Assembly: GCA_903873395.1 (NCBI GenBank)
Contig: CAIQOJ010000087.1
Location: 37,147-101,146, forward strand
Source: an uncultured Acidimicrobiaceae bacterium
Lineage (GTDB): Bacteria > Actinomycetota > Acidimicrobiia > Acidimicrobiales > RAAP-2
Reading direction: 5' to 3'
DNA: 64,000 bases
Shown: piece after piece, positions 18,687 through 29,305 of the stretch
Numbering within the stretch: position 1 is the first letter of the stretch
Layout: every line of letters begins with the position of its first letter
The notes under the pieces: generated by a model
Told to the model about the DNA's origin: nothing
Database searches by the model: none
The model's input: only the letters and a program-made list of their open reading frames with translations
Translations under genes and position numbers: made by a program

Positions 18687-18983
18687 TCAGGCTCCGTTGC
18701 CCACTTCCGGCTCGATCGGCTCGACGGCGTTTCCATGGCCACACCACCGACACGACACCTCCCCCACCGACTCCTCGAGCACTTCGACGTCTTCAACGTC
18801 GAGCTCGCCGCCCACCGTGTAGTGGTGAAAGGCTCGTGTCGTCCGGGTTGTTGTCACGTCGAACCGGGTCAAGTTGCCACAGGCGGCACAGCGATAGCGA
18901 ACGGCGCTGTCGGCGGAAGTCGGAGCGGGCACGGCAGTCTCGTCGGCGGTCACGATCAAGACGGTACTCGGTGGCACACGCAC
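18687..18983 (-). CDS. Small zinc-ribbon-like protein
   Basis: 98 aa with paired motifs YRCAACGNLTRF and VSCRWCGHGNAV. Confidence 0.75.
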   Translation of the reverse strand: MRVPPSTVLIVTADETAVPAPTSADSAVRYRCAACGNLTRFDVTTTRTTRAFHHYTVGGELDVEDVEVLEESVGEVSCRWCGHGNAVEPIEPEVGNGA

Positions 18984-19026
18984 CTGATCGCACGACTCCC
19001 GAACATCTGTTCGCTACAGTGCAGCC

Positions 19027-20478
19027 ATGGCACTCGTCGTGCAACGGTCGTTCGACGACCTCGGCACCCCATTGTCCGACGTCACCTTCGTGGTGCTCGA
19101 CGTCGAGACAACAGGGGGCTCCCCGGAGAGTGCCTGCCTCACCGAAGTGGCAGCCGCCCGCTACCGAGGGGGCGAACTTCTCGCCACCTACCGGACGTTC
19201 GTGCGACCCGACACCCGGATCCCTCCCTACATCACTGCCCTGACCGGGATCAGTGATGCCATGGTTTCCGACGCTCCACCCGTCGGGGAGATGCTCGCAT
19301 CCTTCCTCGAGTTCTTAGGCGGCGCAGTCGTCGTTGGGCACAACGTTCGCTTCGATCTCTCCTTCATCAATCATGCACTCACGGCCACCGGCCGACCTCG
19401 ACTGACCAATGCCACCGTCGACACCCTGGCCCTAGCTCGCCGCCTTGTGCGCGACATGGTGCCCAACTGCAAGTTGGGCACCCTCGCCTCCTCGCTGCGC
19501 CTCGAGCATCAGCCGTGTCACCGCGCCCTGGACGACGTGCTGGCCACCGGTGATCTCCTCCATGCACTGCTCGAGCGAGCCGGTACGTTTGGGATCGTTG
19601 GACTCGAGGAGCTCCTCAACCTGCCCAAGTTGGTGGGACACCCTCAAGCCGACAAACTCCGCCTCACTACCCGGCTACCGCATCGCCCCGGTGTCTACTG
19701 GTTCTGCGATGCGGCAGGGAATGTGCTCTATGTCGGCAAGGCCACCGATCTCCAGAGTCGTGTCCGGTCATATTTCTCGGGCGATTCCCGGCACAAGATC
19801 GGCCAGCTGCTTCGCCAGCTCGACGCTGTCCATCACCACGTGTGCCCCGGCCCACTTACTGCTGCCGTTCTCGAAGGACGACTGATCCGAGCGTGGGCTC
19901 CTCCCTTCAACCGCCAGGGCAAAGTCCGTCGAAACCTCCCCGGCACACCTGAATCCAAGCCGAAGCGGTCACGGCGCAGACGAGGTGACCCGACGATCGA
20001 CCAGCTTGAGGGGGATCCTGCCGTCCTGCTCGGCCCACTCGCCGAGCGTCTGACCTCACTCTCGCTACACCAGCGCTACGAGGACGCAGGCCGTGTTCGC
20101 GACGAGGCCGAGCGCCTCCGTCACCTGCTGACGCGGCATCGCCGAGTCGAGTCGCTTCGACGCGTGGGGCGGATCGAACTCGTGATCGACGGTGAGGGCC
20201 TGGTGACACTCGACCGTGGTCTGCTCATCGAAACCGCGTCACTCTTCGGGCCCGAAGGCAGCACCGTTGCGACAACGGATCCCGCATTCACGCTGAGTGC
20301 CGATGGTCATGAGAACGAGCGGCTGATCGTGGCCCAGTGGCTCAAAGCGCATCCGGAGAAAGTACGCGTGGTCAAGGTGGAAGGGGGCGAAGGATTGGCC
20401 ATGCCAGCAGACCGGATTCCCAGACTCACCGAGTTGTGCCGCTCCGCTCCCCCAATTGGCGGTCCGTCAGCGCCTTAG
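19027..20478 (+). CDS. DEDD exonuclease (DnaQ-like) fused to GIY-YIG UvrC/Cho-like nuclease domain
   Basis: FVVLDVETTGGSPES...VVVGHNVRFDLSFINHAL...CHRALDDVLAT then LPHRPGVYWFCDAAGNVLYVGKATDLQSRVRSYFSGDSRHKIGQLL. Confidence 0.93.
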   Translation: MALVVQRSFDDLGTPLSDVTFVVLDVETTGGSPESACLTEVAAARYRGGELLATYRTFVRPDTRIPPYITALTGISDAMVSDAPPVGEMLASFLEFLGGAVVVGHNVRFDLSFINHALTATGRPRLTNATVDTLALARRLVRDMVPNCKLGTLASSLRLEHQPCHRALDDVLATGDLLHALLERAGTFGIVGLEELLNLPKLVGHPQADKLRLTTRLPHRPGVYWFCDAAGNVLYVGKATDLQSRVRSYFSGDSRHKIGQLLRQLDAVHHHVCPGPLTAAVLEGRLIRAWAPPFNRQGKVRRNLPGTPESKPKRSRRRRGDPTIDQLEGDPAVLLGPLAERLTSLSLHQRYEDAGRVRDEAERLRHLLTRHRRVESLRRVGRIELVIDGEGLVTLDRGLLIETASLFGPEGSTVATTDPAFTLSADGHENERLIVAQWLKAHPEKVRVVKVEGGEGLAMPADRIPRLTELCRSAPPIGGPSAP

Positions 20479-20511
20479 TTCTTCTCGGCCGATGTCCTTG
20501 TCCAAGGTGGA

Positions 20512-21624
20512 TCAGCTGACTTCCTCGGATGCTGCTTCGACCGTGATCCGCACAAACGACTCGAGCGCGCTGTGGGCACTCCCATCGTCGAGTGATGCCT
20601 CGGCCAGGGCAACGCCTGCGCCTAGATAAGGGGCGCGGCCAATGACCACCAGTGCAGCAGCCGCATTGAGCACGGCGATGTCCCGATGGGCAGAGCGCTC
20701 ACCGGCCAGGACCGAACGGATGGCGGCGGCATTGACGGCAGCGTTCCCCCCGACGAGGTCTGCGAGGGTGGCCCGGGCAATCCCGAGATCAGATGGATCG
20801 AGTCGCCAGGTCGAAACATCCACCGCACCGTCCTCAGCCACCACGAGCTCATGGACGGTGGACGGACCAGTGGTGGAGAGCTCATCGAGCCCGTCGTCGC
20901 CGTGGACAACCATGGCTCGCCGAGTCCCATTGGCTGCCAGCACCCCCAACATGTTGTCGGCCATCGATGGGTCGCTCACTCCCACCACCTGGTAGCGGGC
21001 CCGGGCCGGATTGGCCAGGGGACCCAGATAGTTGAAGACCGTGGGGATGCCCAACTCCCTTCGCACGGGGCCGGCATGACGCATGGCCGGGTGGAACCGA
21101 GGGGCGAAGCAGAATCCGATACCGATCTCGTCGATGCACCGAGCTACGCCAGCCGGGCCGAGATCGGCCACCGCACCCAGCGCCTCGAGCACGTCGGCTG
21201 CTCCGACCGCCGAGGACGATGCCCGTCCCCCGTGCTTGCACACTTTGGCGCCCGATGCCGCAACGATGAACGAGGCGATCGTCGACACGTTGATGGACTG
21301 GAGCCGGTCACCACCGGTCCCACACGTGTCGACCAACTCGATGCCGTCGGGCAGTTCGAGCGGTAGGGCATGGGCCAACATGGCCCGCACGAACCCGGTC
21401 ATCTCCCCCACCACCGCACCCTTGGCCCGCAGGGCGACGGCCATGCCGGCGATTTGGACCGGCGTTGCCCGCCCGCCTAGGACTTCGGACAGAACGGTCT
21501 CGGCTTCATCGACGGCCAAGGACTGGCCATCGAGCAGACGAGTAAGCACGCCAGGCCAGGACCCGAGAGCCTCGAAGGATGCGGTCGGAGTATCGGTCGT
21601 GCCCGTTCCCGGCGCCATGCTCAT
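20512..21624 (-). CDS. trpD: Anthranilate phosphoribosyltransferase
   Basis: LVDTCGTGGDRLQSINVSTIASFIVAASGAKVCKHGGRASSSAVGAADVLEALG; GPLANPARARYQVVGV. Confidence 0.96.
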   Translation of the reverse strand: MSMAPGTGTTDTPTASFEALGSWPGVLTRLLDGQSLAVDEAETVLSEVLGGRATPVQIAGMAVALRAKGAVVGEMTGFVRAMLAHALPLELPDGIELVDTCGTGGDRLQSINVSTIASFIVAASGAKVCKHGGRASSSAVGAADVLEALGAVADLGPAGVARCIDEIGIGFCFAPRFHPAMRHAGPVRRELGIPTVFNYLGPLANPARARYQVVGVSDPSMADNMLGVLAANGTRRAMVVHGDDGLDELSTTGPSTVHELVVAEDGAVDVSTWRLDPSDLGIARATLADLVGGNAAVNAAAIRSVLAGERSAHRDIAVLNAAAALVVIGRAPYLGAGVALAEASLDDGSAHSALESFVRITVEAASEEVS

Positions 21625-21626
21625 CT

Positions 21627-22808
21627 TCAGTCCCACCACAGGTCATGGTTGAGCACGCCTCGGCCGATCAAGCCGAGCTGGACCTGGGAGGTTCCCTCCA
21701 CAATCGTCAGTTGGCGGGCATCGCGATACCAGAGCTCGGTCGGATGGTCTTCCATGTAGCCCGCAGCGCCGAGGAGCTGCACGGCGAGTCCCGAAGCCCG
21801 AACGGCCACTTCGGTGGCGTGATACTTCGCCATCGACAACAGGGGGACGTACTCTTTGGTGAACCGACCCTGGTCGGCCATCCATGCCGAGCGATAGGTA
21901 AGCAGTCGCGCTGCCTCGATGTCGACGGCCACCTTGGCGATCTCCCACTGGATGCCCTGGAAGTCGGCGATGGTCTGGCCAAATGCCTCTCGCTGCTTGA
22001 CGTACTCAGTGGCGTACATCAGCGCACCCTCGGCTAAGCCGATGCCGCGGGCCGCCACGATGGGGCGCATGGCATTGAGGCCGAGCATGGCAAGTCGGAA
22101 CCCACCGACTTCGCCGATGACATTCTCTGCAGGGACGTGCACCTGATCGAGCAGGAGTTCGCCAGTGTCGACGCCTCGCACGCCCATCTTGCGGTCGGTC
22201 GAGCCGACGGAGACACCGTCCCACGAACGTTCCACGATGAAGCCGGTGATCGAGTCGTGGGCTCGACTCGACGGATCGCCCGTCTTGGCGAAGACCGTGT
22301 ACCAATCGGCCTGCACCACTCCCGACATCCAGCACTTGGTGCCGGTCAGGATCCAGTCGCCCTCATGGCCGGGGCGGTCATCGGGCACGGCGCGAGTGCG
22401 CATGCCCGCCACGTCGCTACCCGCTTGAGGCTCGGACAGTCCGAATGCGCAGCGCATGTCGCCCGTGGCGATCCCAGGGAGGTAGCGCTGCTTCTGGTCG
22501 TCGTTGCCAGCGATGAGGATCGGACCGGTCGGCAGCCGGGTGAGGAGCAGCATGAGGGCGGCGGTATTGGAGTACTTCGCCACTTCCTCGATGGCGATCG
22601 TCAGGCCGAGGATGCCTGCGCCGGAGCCACCGAGCTCGGTGGGCAGGCAGAGACCGAGGAGGTCGGCATCCCGGAACGCATCGAAGATGTCTTGAGGGTA
22701 GGCGCCGGTGGTGTCGATCTCCCGAGCCCGTGGTTTGATCTTGTCCTGAGCGAGTCGGCGCACCGACTGCTGGAGTTCGGAGAGTTCAGGGGTCAGGTCG
22801 AAGTTCAC
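21627..22808 (-). CDS. Acyl-CoA dehydrogenase
   Basis: VNFDLTPELSELQQSVRRLAQDKIKPRAREID...MRCAFGLSEPQAGSDVAGMRTRA...REAFGQTIADFQGIQWEIAKVAVDIEAARLL; GTG start. Confidence 0.95.
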   Translation of the reverse strand: MNFDLTPELSELQQSVRRLAQDKIKPRAREIDTTGAYPQDIFDAFRDADLLGLCLPTELGGSGAGILGLTIAIEEVAKYSNTAALMLLLTRLPTGPILIAGNDDQKQRYLPGIATGDMRCAFGLSEPQAGSDVAGMRTRAVPDDRPGHEGDWILTGTKCWMSGVVQADWYTVFAKTGDPSSRAHDSITGFIVERSWDGVSVGSTDRKMGVRGVDTGELLLDQVHVPAENVIGEVGGFRLAMLGLNAMRPIVAARGIGLAEGALMYATEYVKQREAFGQTIADFQGIQWEIAKVAVDIEAARLLTYRSAWMADQGRFTKEYVPLLSMAKYHATEVAVRASGLAVQLLGAAGYMEDHPTELWYRDARQLTIVEGTSQVQLGLIGRGVLNHDLWWD

Positions 22809-22862
22809 GAACGCTGAGGCTACCTGAGACACCTCGTCGGGTGATCGGTAGGATCGAAGTTC

Positions 22863-23762
22863 GTGACCACACCCCATGGACTGCCGCTGCCTCCTCCGGT
22901 GGGTGCATCGGCGCTTCCCAGCGGCACCTACGAGGGCAGCGTCATCATCGTCACCGGTGGAGGCACAGGCTTGGGCAAGGCCATTGCCTGTGAGTTCGGT
23001 CGCCTAGGGGGAGCAGTCGGCGTCCTCAGTCGTGACGAAGCTCATCGCGAAGCTGGCGTGGCCGCCGTCGAGGATGCCGGGGGCCGCGCTCTCGGCGTGC
23101 CGTGCGACATCCGCGATGCCGAGTCGATCACCAGGGCCTTCGACGTCATCGAGGCTGGTTTAGGGCCGATCGATGCGTTGATCAATAATGCGGCGGGCAA
23201 CTTCCCGGTGCCCGCAGAAGACATGAGCCCCAACGCCTGGCGCACCGTCGTCGACATCGTGCTCAATGGCACCTATCTCTGCTCGAGAGAGTTGGCCCGA
23301 CGTCTCATTCCCACCGAACGTGCTGGCTCCATTGTGAACGTCGGCGCTTCCTATGCATGGACGGGCGGGCCTGGATTCGCCCATTCCGCCGCAGCCAAGG
23401 CCGGGGTCAAGAATCTGGTGGAGACACTTTCGGTGGAGTGGGCCCCGTATGGGATCCGGGTGAATGGGCTGGTCCCTGGTCTCATTCCCCACGAGGACGA
23501 GGTGGCGTCCATCGCGGCCGTGCCCGGCAAGTACGAGGGTCAAGACGATCGGGTTCCGGCCGGTCGGGTGGGCACGCCTCGGGAGCTGGCCTGGGCTGCC
23601 ACCTACCTCTGTTCGCCGTATGCCACCTATATCTCAGGGCATTCCCTTGTCGTCGATGGGGCTAACTGGCAGCGCCGCCACACCGTGCAACCTCCGTTCA
23701 CACCTATTCGCGAGCAGTTGGGTCGACCACCGTTCGGCCAGCCAATCCCGCCGCGGCCCTAG
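22863..23762 (+). CDS. SDR-family oxidoreductase (2,4-dienoyl-CoA reductase-like)
   Basis: GSVIIVTGGGTGLGKAIACEFGRLGG...ALINNAAGNFPVPAEDMSPNAWRTVVDIVLNGTYLCSREL. Confidence 0.92.
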   Translation: MTTPHGLPLPPPVGASALPSGTYEGSVIIVTGGGTGLGKAIACEFGRLGGAVGVLSRDEAHREAGVAAVEDAGGRALGVPCDIRDAESITRAFDVIEAGLGPIDALINNAAGNFPVPAEDMSPNAWRTVVDIVLNGTYLCSRELARRLIPTERAGSIVNVGASYAWTGGPGFAHSAAAKAGVKNLVETLSVEWAPYGIRVNGLVPGLIPHEDEVASIAAVPGKYEGQDDRVPAGRVGTPRELAWAATYLCSPYATYISGHSLVVDGANWQRRHTVQPPFTPIREQLGRPPFGQPIPPRP

Positions 23763-23803
23763 TGACGTCCTGATCGATCCCGCAGAAAGGTCCTCCGCCC
23801 GCC

Positions 23804-24622
23804 ATGAGTCCTCACGATGCCCGACCACCGCTGACTGCCGAAGAGCGAGATCTGGTCCGACTCGAGATCGACGGACCGATCGCCGTCATTACCAACAACA
23901 GGCCGGAGAAGCACAACGCCATGAGCGACGAAATGGACCGTCGCCTCTTCGAGGTCCTCGCCGAGGTCCACGACACCCCAGGGCTTCGGGCCATCGTGTG
24001 GCGGGGCGAGGGGAAGAGTTTCTCCTCTGGACGCGACACCGGTCAGATCGGCGTCCGGGTCGAAGACATCTCCGATCTCGAGTTCATCGAACGCGGACAC
24101 CGGCCCACCCAGCAGTTCTTCTCCATGCCCTGCCCCATCATCTGTGCGCTCAAGGGCTGGGTGATCGGCGGCGCGTTTGAGCGGGCGCTCCTCTGCGACC
24201 TCCGTGTAGCGGCCGAGGGAACGCGGTTGATGCTTCCCGAGGTGGTCCACGGAGTGATCCCCGATACCGGCGGGGTGGCCCGGCTCTTCCAGATGGCCGG
24301 CCACGGAGTGGCGGCCGATCTCGCGCTGACCGGCCGAGTGATGACGGCCGAGGAAGCCCTCTCTCATGGCATCGTCAGCCGCCTCGTGCCGGCCGACGAG
24401 CTCGACGACGTGGTGATGGGCATGGCCGAGACCATCGCTTCAGCGCCGGCGTTCACCGTCAAGATGGCACGGCGAACGATCGCTAGTTTGGGACACGCCG
24501 AGGTGCAGCGCTCGATCTCGGAAGAGGCCCTTGCCCAATCCATGGTCTTCGCTTCGAACGACTACGCCGAAATGAAGGCCGCTCGCGCCGAAGGCCGGGT
24601 CCCCCTCTACCGCCAGCGCTGA
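23804..24622 (+). CDS. Enoyl-CoA hydratase/isomerase family protein
   Basis: [30 protein letters not shown]...[18 protein letters not shown]...[21 protein letters not shown]. Confidence 0.93.
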   Translation: MSPHDARPPLTAEERDLVRLEIDGPIAVITNNRPEKHNAMSDEMDRRLFEVLAEVHDTPGLRAIVWRGEGKSFSSGRDTGQIGVRVEDISDLEFIERGHRPTQQFFSMPCPIICALKGWVIGGAFERALLCDLRVAAEGTRLMLPEVVHGVIPDTGGVARLFQMAGHGVAADLALTGRVMTAEEALSHGIVSRLVPADELDDVVMGMAETIASAPAFTVKMARRTIASLGHAEVQRSISEEALAQSMVFASNDYAEMKAARAEGRVPLYRQR

Positions 24623-24680
24623 ACCAACCGAAGCGGTTCCGCACCTCATCAATCGCAGCAACAACAGGAGAGAAACCACC

Positions 24681-25577
24681 ATGGCCGACACCGCACGATC
24701 ATCCAAACCCACACGTTCCAGCGGCACCTTCGTGCTCGGGAGCGGGACCCCTGAGGCTCGCACCGTCCACCGGCTGGGCTTTGGCGCCATGCAGATCACC
24801 GGAGCGGGGATCTGGGGCGATCCCGCCGATCGCGACGAGTGCATCCGCACTGTTCGACGAGCCGTTGAGCTCGGCGTCGACTTCATCGACACCGCAGACT
24901 CCTATGGACCCGAGGTGTCCGAGCGCATCCTCCGCGAAGCGCTCCACCCCTATGGCGACGACCTGGTCATCGCCACCAAGGCCGGTCTCACCCGCCAGGG
25001 CCCGGGACAGTGGCTCCCGGTCGGTCGCCCGGAGTACCTCCGTCAGCAGTGCGAACTCAGCCTGCGACGTCTCGGCCTCGAGCGCATCGATCTCTTTCAG
25101 CTCCACCGGATCGACCCCCAGGTGCCGGCAGCCGAACAGTTCGGCGTGCTCGCCGAACTGCGCGACGAAGGCAAGGTGGCCCATGTCGGACTCTCTCAGG
25201 TCACGGTGCCGGAGATCGAAGCCGCACAGGCCATCGTTCCCATCGTGTCAGTGCAGAACCTATTCAATCTGACCAACCGGTCGTCGGCCGACGTTCTTGC
25301 CTACTGCGACGCCCACGGCATCGGATTCATCCCGTGGTTCCCCATCGCATCAGGGGCGCTCACCGGGCCGGAGACACCCATGGGTGCCGTCGTGGCCGAC
25401 ACCGGTGCGACCCCGGCTCAAGTCGCCTTGGCCTGGTTGCTCGCTCGGTCACCGGTGATGCTTCCCATTCCCGGGACCAAGTCCGTTGGCCACGTGGAAG
25501 AGAACTGCGAAGCGGCCACCTTGGTGCTGACCGACGATCAGGTGGCTCTCCTCAACGCCGTCCACGACGCTTCCTAG
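24681..25577 (+). CDS. Aldo/keto reductase
   Basis: [20 protein letters not shown]...[26 protein letters not shown]...[11 protein letters not shown]. Confidence 0.95.
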   Translation: MADTARSSKPTRSSGTFVLGSGTPEARTVHRLGFGAMQITGAGIWGDPADRDECIRTVRRAVELGVDFIDTADSYGPEVSERILREALHPYGDDLVIATKAGLTRQGPGQWLPVGRPEYLRQQCELSLRRLGLERIDLFQLHRIDPQVPAAEQFGVLAELRDEGKVAHVGLSQVTVPEIEAAQAIVPIVSVQNLFNLTNRSSADVLAYCDAHGIGFIPWFPIASGALTGPETPMGAVVADTGATPAQVALAWLLARSPVMLPIPGTKSVGHVEENCEAATLVLTDDQVALLNAVHDAS

Positions 25578-25690
25578 GGGAAACACCAACCACGGGGATC
25601 AGAACGACGCCGAGGGCTGAGCCACCCACGGGCGCGCTCAGTGGCCCAGGCCTGTGCTGTTACTCGGAGGCCTCAGACGTAGGAGGCCAC

Positions 25691-25732
25691 AGAGATCGCA
25701 GGGAAGAGATCGCAGGGAAGAGGTCGCAGGGA
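25691..25732. repeat. 14-nt tandem repeat x3, intergenic
   Basis: agagatcgcaggga x2 + agaggtcgcaggga. Confidence 0.95.
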
Positions 25733-25741
25733 TACGAGCCT

Positions 25742-26323
25742 TCAGTAGGGGCCGATGCGCTGGTCCGGGCTCGTATCAGTCCATACCTGCCCACCGGTCG
25801 ATACATACGAGGTCCATTGCGAGCCAGTCCACCAACGGACGTGGAAACGGCCACTTGGGTCGGGGTGCCAGGCCGGTGGGGGGAGGTCGTTGGGGACCGG
25901 CGAGCCGATCAACGCAGGTTGTTCGCTCCCGGCCAGCACGCCTGGACCACCCCCAACCCCCGGGTGGGCTGGTGCTGGAGGTGTGGATGCTGGTGGCGGG
26001 GTACTCACCGCACTGGCCGGCCGCGGATAGGCAGGAAAGTCCGAGGCCGTCGGCACCGAAGGCGCTCTCGATGCAGGGCCCGTTGACCGAGGGGGAACGG
26101 AACCACCTGCCGCCTTGACGCCCGCCCGGTGGGCAATGAGGTAGAGGATGAGGCCGATCAACCAACTGATCAACCAGATGAGCCCCCAGGCCAGCGACGG
26201 AATCCCCCACGGCGTGCGACCCAGGGTGCGCCGATCAGACTCGGACAGCACATAGCCCAGTACCGCTCCAAGGACGCCGATGATGACGGCGACCGCCGTC
26301 TGGGTTCCCGTGAGTTGCAGCAC
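25742..26323 (-). CDS. DUF2510-domain membrane protein
   Basis: N-terminal TM helices and C-terminal PPAWHPDPSGRFHVRWWTGSQWTSYVSTGG. Confidence 0.85.
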   Translation of the reverse strand: MLQLTGTQTAVAVIIGVLGAVLGYVLSESDRRTLGRTPWGIPSLAWGLIWLISWLIGLILYLIAHRAGVKAAGGSVPPRSTGPASRAPSVPTASDFPAYPRPASAVSTPPPASTPPAPAHPGVGGGPGVLAGSEQPALIGSPVPNDLPPPAWHPDPSGRFHVRWWTGSQWTSYVSTGGQVWTDTSPDQRIGPY

Positions 26324-26391
26324 AACTAGAGCCTAGGCGTGGGTGGGCTGCACCGTTGCTTCGTCCACTCTGCTCGTCGCCCACGTCATGC

Positions 26392-27144
26392 TCATCGACC
26401 GTGACGCCCGAGGGCAGCCTCGAAAAGGCCCGAGAGTTCGCCGTGAGAGTCGAGCATCGAGGCGACGTCATGCCCTGCGGCATGAGCGATGACGGTAGTG
26501 CCGGGCAGGTCCCGCATCGACTGGGCGTAGCGGCTGTCGCTCAAGTCATGTTCGCCAAAGTGGACAGAAATAGCGGTCCGGTGCACTCGCCCTTCAAGAC
26601 ACTGGACAAGATCGAGGTAGCCGTGATGGCGTGCTGATCGACGAGCCTTGCCGATGTGGCGGCGCCATCGCCGGTCCCTGGCCCGCCACCGTCCAAGCCT
26701 GGTGATCGTGGCCTGGGGAGCGAAGGAAACTACTTCGTCGGCCCCGCAAAGAACACCAAGGAGAATGGCCGCATAGCCGCCGGCGCCGCTTCCCACGAAG
26801 ACCCGACGCCCGCCCCCAAACTCATCGATGACTCGGGTGAGGGCTTCCATCGTCGACGGGATGTCTCGAGAGATGCCGCGTAGGCCCCGCTGATACCAAC
26901 ACTGCTCGACGTCGCGCACGAAGAGACGGGGCACACCGAGCCCGGCTGTCGATCCGACAAAATCAAATGCCGGGGATTCGAGGTCGGCATCGAGGTCGCT
27001 GAAGATCACCAGCACTCCCCGTCGAGTTGCGTCCAGCCCCTCGCTGCCTCGGGACCCTCGCTCGCCTACGGCCTCCCAGGCCAGTGCACACGCCGGATCC
27101 CTGTCGGCGTGCTCAAGGTCCGGGGGGCGAGCGACAGATGTCAT
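26392..27144 (-). CDS. Alpha/beta-hydrolase-like protein
   Basis: VFVGSGAGGYAAILLGVLCGADEVVSFAPQATI; GxGxGG nucleophile-elbow-like motif and late GHDV. Confidence 0.6.
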   Translation of the reverse strand: MTSVARPPDLEHADRDPACALAWEAVGERGSRGSEGLDATRRGVLVIFSDLDADLESPAFDFVGSTAGLGVPRLFVRDVEQCWYQRGLRGISRDIPSTMEALTRVIDEFGGGRRVFVGSGAGGYAAILLGVLCGADEVVSFAPQATITRLGRWRARDRRWRRHIGKARRSARHHGYLDLVQCLEGRVHRTAISVHFGEHDLSDSRYAQSMRDLPGTTVIAHAAGHDVASMLDSHGELSGLFEAALGRHGR

Positions 27145-27464
27145 GAGCGCCAGACGCTAGCGGCCAATGAAGGAGTGGATCGGCCCGAGTATCGGGGCGA
27201 GTATCGGGGCGAGGTCGTGTTGGCCGTGACCGTCGCACCCTCTCCTCGGCATGGTGGCGACCAGTGTCGAACTCCAACCCAGAGCCGCGTATTGCGTTGC
27301 TGTGCCTCGTGGAACGACGCATTCCCCTTGCCAACCGTCCCAGCCCCAGTGGACTCGAGATCGGTCAACACTCTGATCGTCGTCTGTGTAGTGAGCTCTC
27401 GAGCAGAGGTGGGATCACCGTTGTTGACCACAACCTGGGAGGCGCATGGCAGCCAGCGAGCCGC

Positions 27465-28115
27465 CTAGCGGATATCGCCGAGCGGCACGTTCGGGTCGTG
27501 ATGGGGCAGCGGCAGTCGAACCAAGCGAGCCAGGAATGGAATTGTCCAGGCCAGCACCGGGCCGGTCAGCAGCACAAAGGCGACAGTCACTATCCCTATC
27601 GGCCCTCGAAGCCCGAAGGCAACGGCAAGAAGGACTGCCTCGATTCCCCAGCGCGCTGAGCGAAGTTTGGCTCCACGGGCCACCAAGGCAAGCATGAGCT
27701 CTTCGAGTGCGCCGGCCCCGAGATCAGAGATCACGTAGCCAGTTACTCCTAGATAGAGCACGGCGAGCGAAGCCGCCGCCAGCACAGCTCGCACCACGAT
27801 CCCATGCTGCACGGGCAGAAGGGCCAAACCAAGATTGATGACGAGGCCGATACCCAGGCCGACCACCACCGTGCCCACCCGCGGTCGGCGACCCAAGATC
27901 CACGCCAGCGCCAAGACGAGGCCGACGTTGAGCCACGAGGCGACACCGACCGACAAGCCCGTGATGCGTCCGACGCTGGCATTGATGGCATCGAACGGGT
28001 CGGTGCCGAAGTGAGCCCGCAGCATGCCGGCAATGCCGAGCCCGGTGCAGGTGATGCCTCCGGCCAAGGTGGCAACCCGGCTTATCCTCAGACGCCGAGC
28101 GCTCAGGCCATCCAC
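27465..28115 (-). CDS. YczE/YyaS-like membrane protein
   Basis: TCTGLGIAGMLRAHFGTDPFDAINASVGRITGLSVGVASWLNVGLVLALAWILGRRPRVGTVVVGLGIGLVINL. Confidence 0.75.
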   Translation of the reverse strand: MDGLSARRLRISRVATLAGGITCTGLGIAGMLRAHFGTDPFDAINASVGRITGLSVGVASWLNVGLVLALAWILGRRPRVGTVVVGLGIGLVINLGLALLPVQHGIVVRAVLAAASLAVLYLGVTGYVISDLGAGALEELMLALVARGAKLRSARWGIEAVLLAVAFGLRGPIGIVTVAFVLLTGPVLAWTIPFLARLVRLPLPHHDPNVPLGDIR

Positions 28116-28308
28116 AATGCTCCTCGCCGGCCGATGGCCTCGTGCTGTCTTGGCCTGCCTGTCGATGCGACAGCCTCTCGCCAGTCGATGCTAGACGGCG
28201 GGTCGAACTGAACTTCTCCCACGGGCTGCTCGAAGTAAGGAAGTGCCGACCGCAGAGCAGTCGAAGTCCTGTGTCAGTGCTGTCTGGAGGCTATTCCTGC
28301 AGGTCATG

Positions 28309-29262
28309 TTACGGACCCACTGATCGCTGCCAGCTGATCTGCCTTGCGATGCCCTCGTCGATCTCCATCTGGGGCATCCAGCCACACGCGTTGGTGAGCT
28401 TGGCAATCGCAGCATGGGTCGAGATCTGGAGTCCAACCGGCGTAGGAACCATATGCCGCTCGGCCGTTCGTCCGATCTGCTCGTCGATGATCTCGAGGAC
28501 TCGATCAAGGGAAACTTTCCGTCCGCTGGCAACGTTGTAGATGCCGGCCGGGAACGTCGGGCTGAGCATCGCCCCTAAGGCGGACACCACGTCATCGACA
28601 TAGGTGAAATCTCGCCCAAGGCCGCCATGGTCGTGCACGTCGATCGGGCGCCCTGTGAGCGCGGCATCGATGAAGCGATGAAACCCCATGTCGCTCCGCT
28701 GCCCAGGTCCGTAGACCGAGAAGAGTCGGGCGATCACGAGTGTCGTCGAGGACGCAGCAGCCACACCTGCGAGATGCACCTCTCCGGAAGCCTTGCTCTC
28801 ACCATAAGGAGAGCAAGGGCGGATCTCCTGAAGCTCGTCGCCGTCGACCAGGGTGCCGTACACCGACGATGTGGACGCATGGACGAAGGTCTTCACGCCT
28901 CCTTCGACGCAGCGAGCGAGAAGTGCCGTTGCCGCCAGGTCGTTGACCCGACGGTACTCATCACGGTGCCCCCAACTCTGTGATTGGCCGCTCAATCCAG
29001 CGAGGTTCACCACCCGCCCACAGGAAGCGATCGCCGACTGAGCCTCGCTATCGCCTATGTCGGCTTCGTGGAACGAGAAACCTGGTCGGCTCAACAGGGC
29101 CGACAGCCGCGCCCTGCGGCCCCGCGACGGGGACACGATGTCCGTCAGTGAATCGACCCCGACAACGACTCGCCCCTCGTCGAGCAGATGAGACACCAGG
29201 TTGGTGCCGATGAAACCAGCACAGCCGGTGACAGCGACTGGATCCTGATCTCCGGACGACAT
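28309..29262 (-). CDS. NAD-dependent epimerase/dehydratase
   Basis: MSSGDQDPVAVTGCAGFIGTNLVSHLLDEGRVVVGVDSL...FVHASTSSVYG...SPYGESKASGE. Confidence 0.93.
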   Translation of the reverse strand: MSSGDQDPVAVTGCAGFIGTNLVSHLLDEGRVVVGVDSLTDIVSPSRGRRARLSALLSRPGFSFHEADIGDSEAQSAIASCGRVVNLAGLSGQSQSWGHRDEYRRVNDLAATALLARCVEGGVKTFVHASTSSVYGTLVDGDELQEIRPCSPYGESKASGEVHLAGVAAASSTTLVIARLFSVYGPGQRSDMGFHRFIDAALTGRPIDVHDHGGLGRDFTYVDDVVSALGAMLSPTFPAGIYNVASGRKVSLDRVLEIIDEQIGRTAERHMVPTPVGLQISTHAAIAKLTNACGWMPQMEIDEGIARQISWQRSVGP

Positions 29263-29305
29263 GGGCTGCACTGTAGGTGTTGGGGTCGGAAGTAGAGTTC
29301 GCCAG

